Source of the DNA: Bradyrhizobium macuxiense
Lineage (GTDB): Bacteria; Pseudomonadota; Alphaproteobacteria; Rhizobiales; Xanthobacteraceae
Length of the DNA stretch: 64,000 nt
Assembly: GCF_007993935.1 (NCBI RefSeq)
Contig: NZ_VITY01000015.1
Coordinates: 176,437 to 240,436, forward strand
Direction of reading: 5' to 3'
Shown here: piece after piece, positions 61,304 through 64,000 of the stretch
How the letters are laid out: every line of letters begins with the position of its first letter
Numbering within the stretch: the first letter of the stretch is position 1
The notes under the pieces: model-generated
Databases searched by the model: none
Seen by the model: the letters and a program-made list of their open reading frames with translations, nothing else
What the model was told of the DNA's origin: nothing
Translations under genes and position numbers: made by a program

Positions 61304-62836
61304 ATGAAAGATATCCTCGATACCCTCGAAGAGCGGCGCGCCGGCGCCAGGCTGGGCGGCGGCGAAAAGCGCATCGAGGCGCAGCACGCCCGCGGCAAGC
61401 TCACCGCCCGCGAGCGGATCGAGCTCCTGCTGGACAAGGGCTCGTTCGAGGAATTCGACATGTTCGTCGAGCATCGCTCGATCGAATTCGGCATGGAGAA
61501 GAGCAAGATCCCCGGCGACGGCGTCGTCACCGGCTGGGGCACGGTCAATGGCCGCAAGACCTTCGTGTTCGCCAAGGACTTTACCGTGTTCGGTGGCTCG
61601 CTGTCGGAAACCCATGCACTGAAGATCACAAAAATTCAGGACATGGCGATGAAGGCGAGGGCGCCGATCATCGGCCTCTATGACGCCGGCGGCGCGCGCA
61701 TCCAGGAAGGCGTCGCGGCGCTCGCGGGCTATTCCTACGTGTTCCGCCGCAACGTGCAGGCCTCGGGCGTGATCCCGCAGATCTCCGTCATCATGGGCCC
61801 CTGCGCCGGCGGCGACGTCTATTCGCCTGCGATGACCGACTTCATCTTCATGGTGAAGAACACCAGCTACATGTTCGTCACCGGCCCCGACGTGGTGAAG
61901 ACCGTCACCAACGAGGTGGTGACGGCGGAGGAGCTCGGCGGCGCCTCGGTGCACGCGACGCGCTCCTCGATCGCCGACGGCGCCTTCGAGAACGACGTCG
62001 ATGCGCTGTTGCAGATGCGCCGGCTGATCGACTTCCTGCCGTCGAACAACACCGACGGCGTGCCGGAATGGCCGAGCTTCGACGATATCGGCCGGGTCGA
62101 CATGTCCTTGGACACGCTGATCCCCGACAATCCGAACAAGCCCTACGACATGAAGGAGCTGATCCTGAAGGTCGTCGACGAGGGCGACTTCTTCGAGATC
62201 TCGGAGACCTTCGCCAGGAACATCGTCACCGGCTTCGGCCGCATCGCCGGCCGCACGGTGGGCTTCGTCGCCAACCAGCCGATGGTGCTGGCGGGCGTGC
62301 TCGACTCTGACGCCTCGCGCAAGGCCGCCCGCTTCGTCCGCTTCTGCGATGCCTTCAACATTCCGATCGTCACCTTCGTCGACGTGCCGGGCTTCCTGCC
62401 GGGCACCGCGCAGGAATATGGCGGGCTGATCAAGCACGGCGCCAAACTGCTGTTCGCCTATTCGCAGTGCACGGTGCCGCTCGTCACCATCATCACCCGC
62501 AAGGCCTATGGCGGCGCCTTCGACGTCATGGCTTCGAAGGAAATCGGCGCCGACATGAACTACGCCTGGCCGACCGCGCAGATCGCTGTCATGGGCGCCA
62601 AGGGCGCGGTGGAGATCATCTTCCGCTCCGACATCGGCGACCTCGACAAGATCGCCGCCCGCACCAAGGAATACGAAGACCGCTTCCTGTCCCCCTTCAT
62701 CGCCGCCGAGCGCGGCTACATCGACGACGTCATCATGCCGCATTCGACGAGGCGCCGCATCGCGCGGGCGCTGGCGATGTTGAAGGACAAGAAGGTCGAG
62801 ATCCCGGCGAAGAAGCACGACAATCTGCCGTTATAG
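61304..62836 (+). CDS. pccB: Acyl-CoA carboxylase carboxyltransferase subunit (propionyl-CoA carboxylase beta type)
   Basis: The protein has 510 residues, normal for PccB. The acyl-CoA pocket segments GLYDAGGARIQEGVAALAGY (N-half) and the C-half FVDVPGFLPGTAQEYGGLI and ITRKAYGGAFDVM have the oxyanion-hole glycines. Together with a biotin carboxylase subunit (PccA, not in the window) it carboxylates propionyl-CoA to methylmalonyl-CoA. The high similarity to alphaproteobacterial PccB is recognised, but a related acyl-CoA specificity cannot be excluded. A dispersed repeat follows the gene. GGCGGAAA lies upstream of the ATG. Confidence 0.93.
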   Translation: MKDILDTLEERRAGARLGGGEKRIEAQHARGKLTARERIELLLDKGSFEEFDMFVEHRSIEFGMEKSKIPGDGVVTGWGTVNGRKTFVFAKDFTVFGGSLSETHALKITKIQDMAMKARAPIIGLYDAGGARIQEGVAALAGYSYVFRRNVQASGVIPQISVIMGPCAGGDVYSPAMTDFIFMVKNTSYMFVTGPDVVKTVTNEVVTAEELGGASVHATRSSIADGAFENDVDALLQMRRLIDFLPSNNTDGVPEWPSFDDIGRVDMSLDTLIPDNPNKPYDMKELILKVVDEGDFFEISETFARNIVTGFGRIAGRTVGFVANQPMVLAGVLDSDASRKAARFVRFCDAFNIPIVTFVDVPGFLPGTAQEYGGLIKHGAKLLFAYSQCTVPLVTIITRKAYGGAFDVMASKEIGADMNYAWPTAQIAVMGAKGAVEIIFRSDIGDLDKIAARTKEYEDRFLSPFIAAERGYIDDVIMPHSTRRRIARALAMLKDKKVEIPAKKHDNLPL

Positions 62837-62843
62837 CGGCAGC

Positions 62844-62928
62844 GTAGGGTGGGTTAGCGAAGCGTAACCCACCGCCTTCGTTCCGCACGATCCGCGGAGG
62901 GTTACGGCTTCCGCCTAACCCGCCCTAC
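62844..62928. repeat. GTAGGGTGGGTTAG...CTAACCCGCCCTAC palindromic repeat
   Basis: The 14-bp arms at 62844-62857 and 62915-62928 are complementary with one mismatch, and an internal pair (AGCGTAACCC and GGGTTACGGC) makes a nested structure. One arm recurs at 32515-32528. It is a familiar rhizobial intergenic repeat (from memory). Confidence 0.85.
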
Positions 62929-62941
62929 AGGTTCGAATCCG

Positions 62942-63289
62942 ATGACCGAAGACGAGCCGACCGACGAGATTTCCGAGATCGAGGCGCAGATCGAGGAGCT
63001 TGCCGAGAGCGCCGAACGATCGCGCAGGATCATTCTCGGTTCGAAGGTCGCGATATCAGGCGGGTTCGTGCTGCTGCTCGTCACGCTGCTCGGTCTGCTG
63101 GGCTCCGGAGAAACCGCGGCGCTCGGGTCGATTGCGCTGGTGCTCGGCGGCATCGTATCGCTTGGGTCGAATGTCAGCACCTTGCGGCAGACCGAGGCCG
63201 CCATCAGCACCGCCGAGGCGCGCCGGGCGCGGCTGATCGGCAACATCGACCTGCGGCTGGTTCACGATGCGCCGCTGAAGCTGATGTGA
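62942..63289 (+). CDS. Small membrane protein, unknown function
   Basis: The protein has 115 residues. A charged, helical N-terminus (DEISEIEAQIEELAESAERS, a likely coiled coil) is followed by two hydrophobic segments (VAISGGFVLLLVTLLGLLG and AALGSIALVLGGIVSLGSNV). The C-terminus is amphipathic (TLRQTEAAISTAEARRARL). I do not recognise a named family. Its stop is 23 nt before the ATG of the acetyltransferase, so the two are probably co-transcribed. Confidence 0.8.
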   Translation: MTEDEPTDEISEIEAQIEELAESAERSRRIILGSKVAISGGFVLLLVTLLGLLGSGETAALGSIALVLGGIVSLGSNVSTLRQTEAAISTAEARRARLIGNIDLRLVHDAPLKLM

Positions 63290-63312
63290 CGGGAGCGGGC
63301 GAGGGCACACGC

Positions 63313-63849
63313 ATGATCGAGACGCCGCGCCTTCGACTGCATCATTGGAACGACCGCCATCGCGATGCGTTCGCGGCGATGCATGCCGATCGCGAGGTCA
63401 TGGCCGATTATGGCGGACCGATCGGCCGGGCGGAGAGCGAAGAGAAATTCCAGCGATACGTTGCCGCGCAGCGCGACCACGGCGTCTCGCGATGGGCGGT
63501 CGAGACCATCGATGGCGCATTCCTCGGCTATGCCGGCGTGATGCCGCGATCGTCGCGGGATCATCCGCTCGGCGCGCATGTCGAGATCGGCTGGCGTTTT
63601 GCGCGCAACGCCTGGGGGCAGGGTTACGCGACCGAGAGCGCTAGGGCTGCGTTGCTGCATGCCGTTGATGACGTCGGCCTGCGTGGGATCGTGTCCTACA
63701 CCGGCGCGGATAACGCGCGCTCGCGGGCTGTCATGGCGCGGCTCGATCTTGTCCGCGATGCTGCGCGTGACTTCACGAGACTGACGGCGCGCGGCGAACA
63801 ATGGCGCGGGCTGGTCTGGGTCGTGCCGTTGGGATGGCCAGGCGTTTGA
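63313..63849 (+). CDS. GNAT family N-acetyltransferase (RimJ/RimL type)
   Basis: The protein has 178 residues from ATG 63313 (MIETPRLRLHHWNDRH), with GAGGG 7 nt upstream; a GTG at 63286 overlapping the previous stop is a possible longer start. RLRLHHWNDRHRDAFAAM and the EIGWRFARNAWGQGYATESA block, which includes the acetyl-CoA pyrophosphate loop (Q-x-G-x-A), are typical of RimJ/RimL-like transferases that acetylate protein N-termini, antibiotics or small amines. The substrate is not predictable. Confidence 0.9.
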   Translation: MIETPRLRLHHWNDRHRDAFAAMHADREVMADYGGPIGRAESEEKFQRYVAAQRDHGVSRWAVETIDGAFLGYAGVMPRSSRDHPLGAHVEIGWRFARNAWGQGYATESARAALLHAVDDVGLRGIVSYTGADNARSRAVMARLDLVRDAARDFTRLTARGEQWRGLVWVVPLGWPGV

Positions 63850-63904
63850 TGCGCAACTGTCGTCCCTGCGCGCTCACCCGCTCTCGGTGTCATCACCCGG
63901 CTCG

Positions 63905-64000
63905 ATGTTTAGACCGGACAGATCACGGACAGGTGTTCGGGGACATAGCTGACACATCACAATTGGCTGGATTGGTCGATTCGGGAGGCCGTCCATGCCG
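63905..64000 (+). other. Possible left end of an insertion sequence at the window edge
   Basis: The last 96 bases break the coding pattern. ACAGGTGTTCGGGGACATAG followed by CTGACAC, and a GGGAGG-spaced ATGCC at 63995, resemble the upstream end of IS481/IS3-like elements, in which the transposase often begins Met-Pro-Trp. Only six bases of the putative gene are visible, so this is a guess from context. Confidence 0.3.

Noticed and set aside
61187..62818. 543-codon antisense frame opposite pccB
   Set aside because: No motifs; PccB is unmistakable on the plus strand.

Overview
The window reads as chromosomal DNA of a GC-rich alphaproteobacterium, most likely Bradyrhizobium or a close relative in the Nitrobacteraceae. 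The basis is the protein signatures (SecY, S5, EF-Tu, PccB, an ATP12-type chaperone, a short-lid adenylate kinase with a lysine-rich tail) and several palindromic intergenic repeats that I recognise as common in Bradyrhizobium and Rhodopseudomonas genomes. No database could be searched, so the genus is an inference.

Layout. (1) 1-1140: 3' end of rpoC and its terminator. (2) 1264-6853: three genes between rpoC and the str operon: a flavin oxidoreductase fused to a methyltransferase, an ABC exporter with acidic tails, and a flavin monooxygenase-like protein on the other strand. (3) 6854-26609: the str, S10, spc and alpha operons back to back (rpsL-rpsG-fusA-tuf, rpsJ to rplO, secY, adk, rpsM-rpsK-rpoA-rplQ). 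Most genes are 1-60 nt apart or overlap, as expected for co-transcription; the wider gaps carry hairpins, a candidate promoter or a terminator. (4) 26615-36000: a chemoreceptor, a short-chain dehydrogenase with a DUF1330 protein, an uncharacterised protein next to an APH-like kinase, a medium-chain oxidoreductase divergent from an HxlR regulator across a clear inverted repeat, and an OprP-type porin. (5) 36279-43471: a periplasmic Deg protease overlapping rarA, a pseudouridine synthase, a secreted amidohydrolase, a small proline-rich secreted protein and a secreted metallo-beta-lactamase-fold enzyme. (6) 43604-51686: a multicopper oxidase translationally coupled to a secreted phosphoesterase, a DctA-type symporter, a class V aminotransferase and an IclR regulator. 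(7) 51785-64000: a secreted DUF protein, an ATP12-like F1-ATPase chaperone, a FliK-like protein overlapping a free FlhB C-terminal domain, a class D beta-lactamase-like protein, a carboxymuconolactone decarboxylase-family protein, a MocR regulator divergent from an EamA exporter, a PilZ protein, a DUF4260 protein, a PccB-type carboxyltransferase, a small membrane protein, a GNAT acetyltransferase, and a right edge that may enter an insertion sequence.

The first 26.6 kb is dominated by the translation and transcription core. The rest is a mosaic of small, mostly unrelated transcription units separated by dispersed palindromic repeats. I found no CRISPR array, tRNA or rRNA gene, prophage, integrase or secondary-metabolite cluster, and no clear new multi-gene system. 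The least-explained items are the oxidoreductase-methyltransferase fusion, the tailed adenylate kinase and ABC exporter, the orphan FliK/FlhB-C pair and the multicopper oxidase-phosphoesterase couple.
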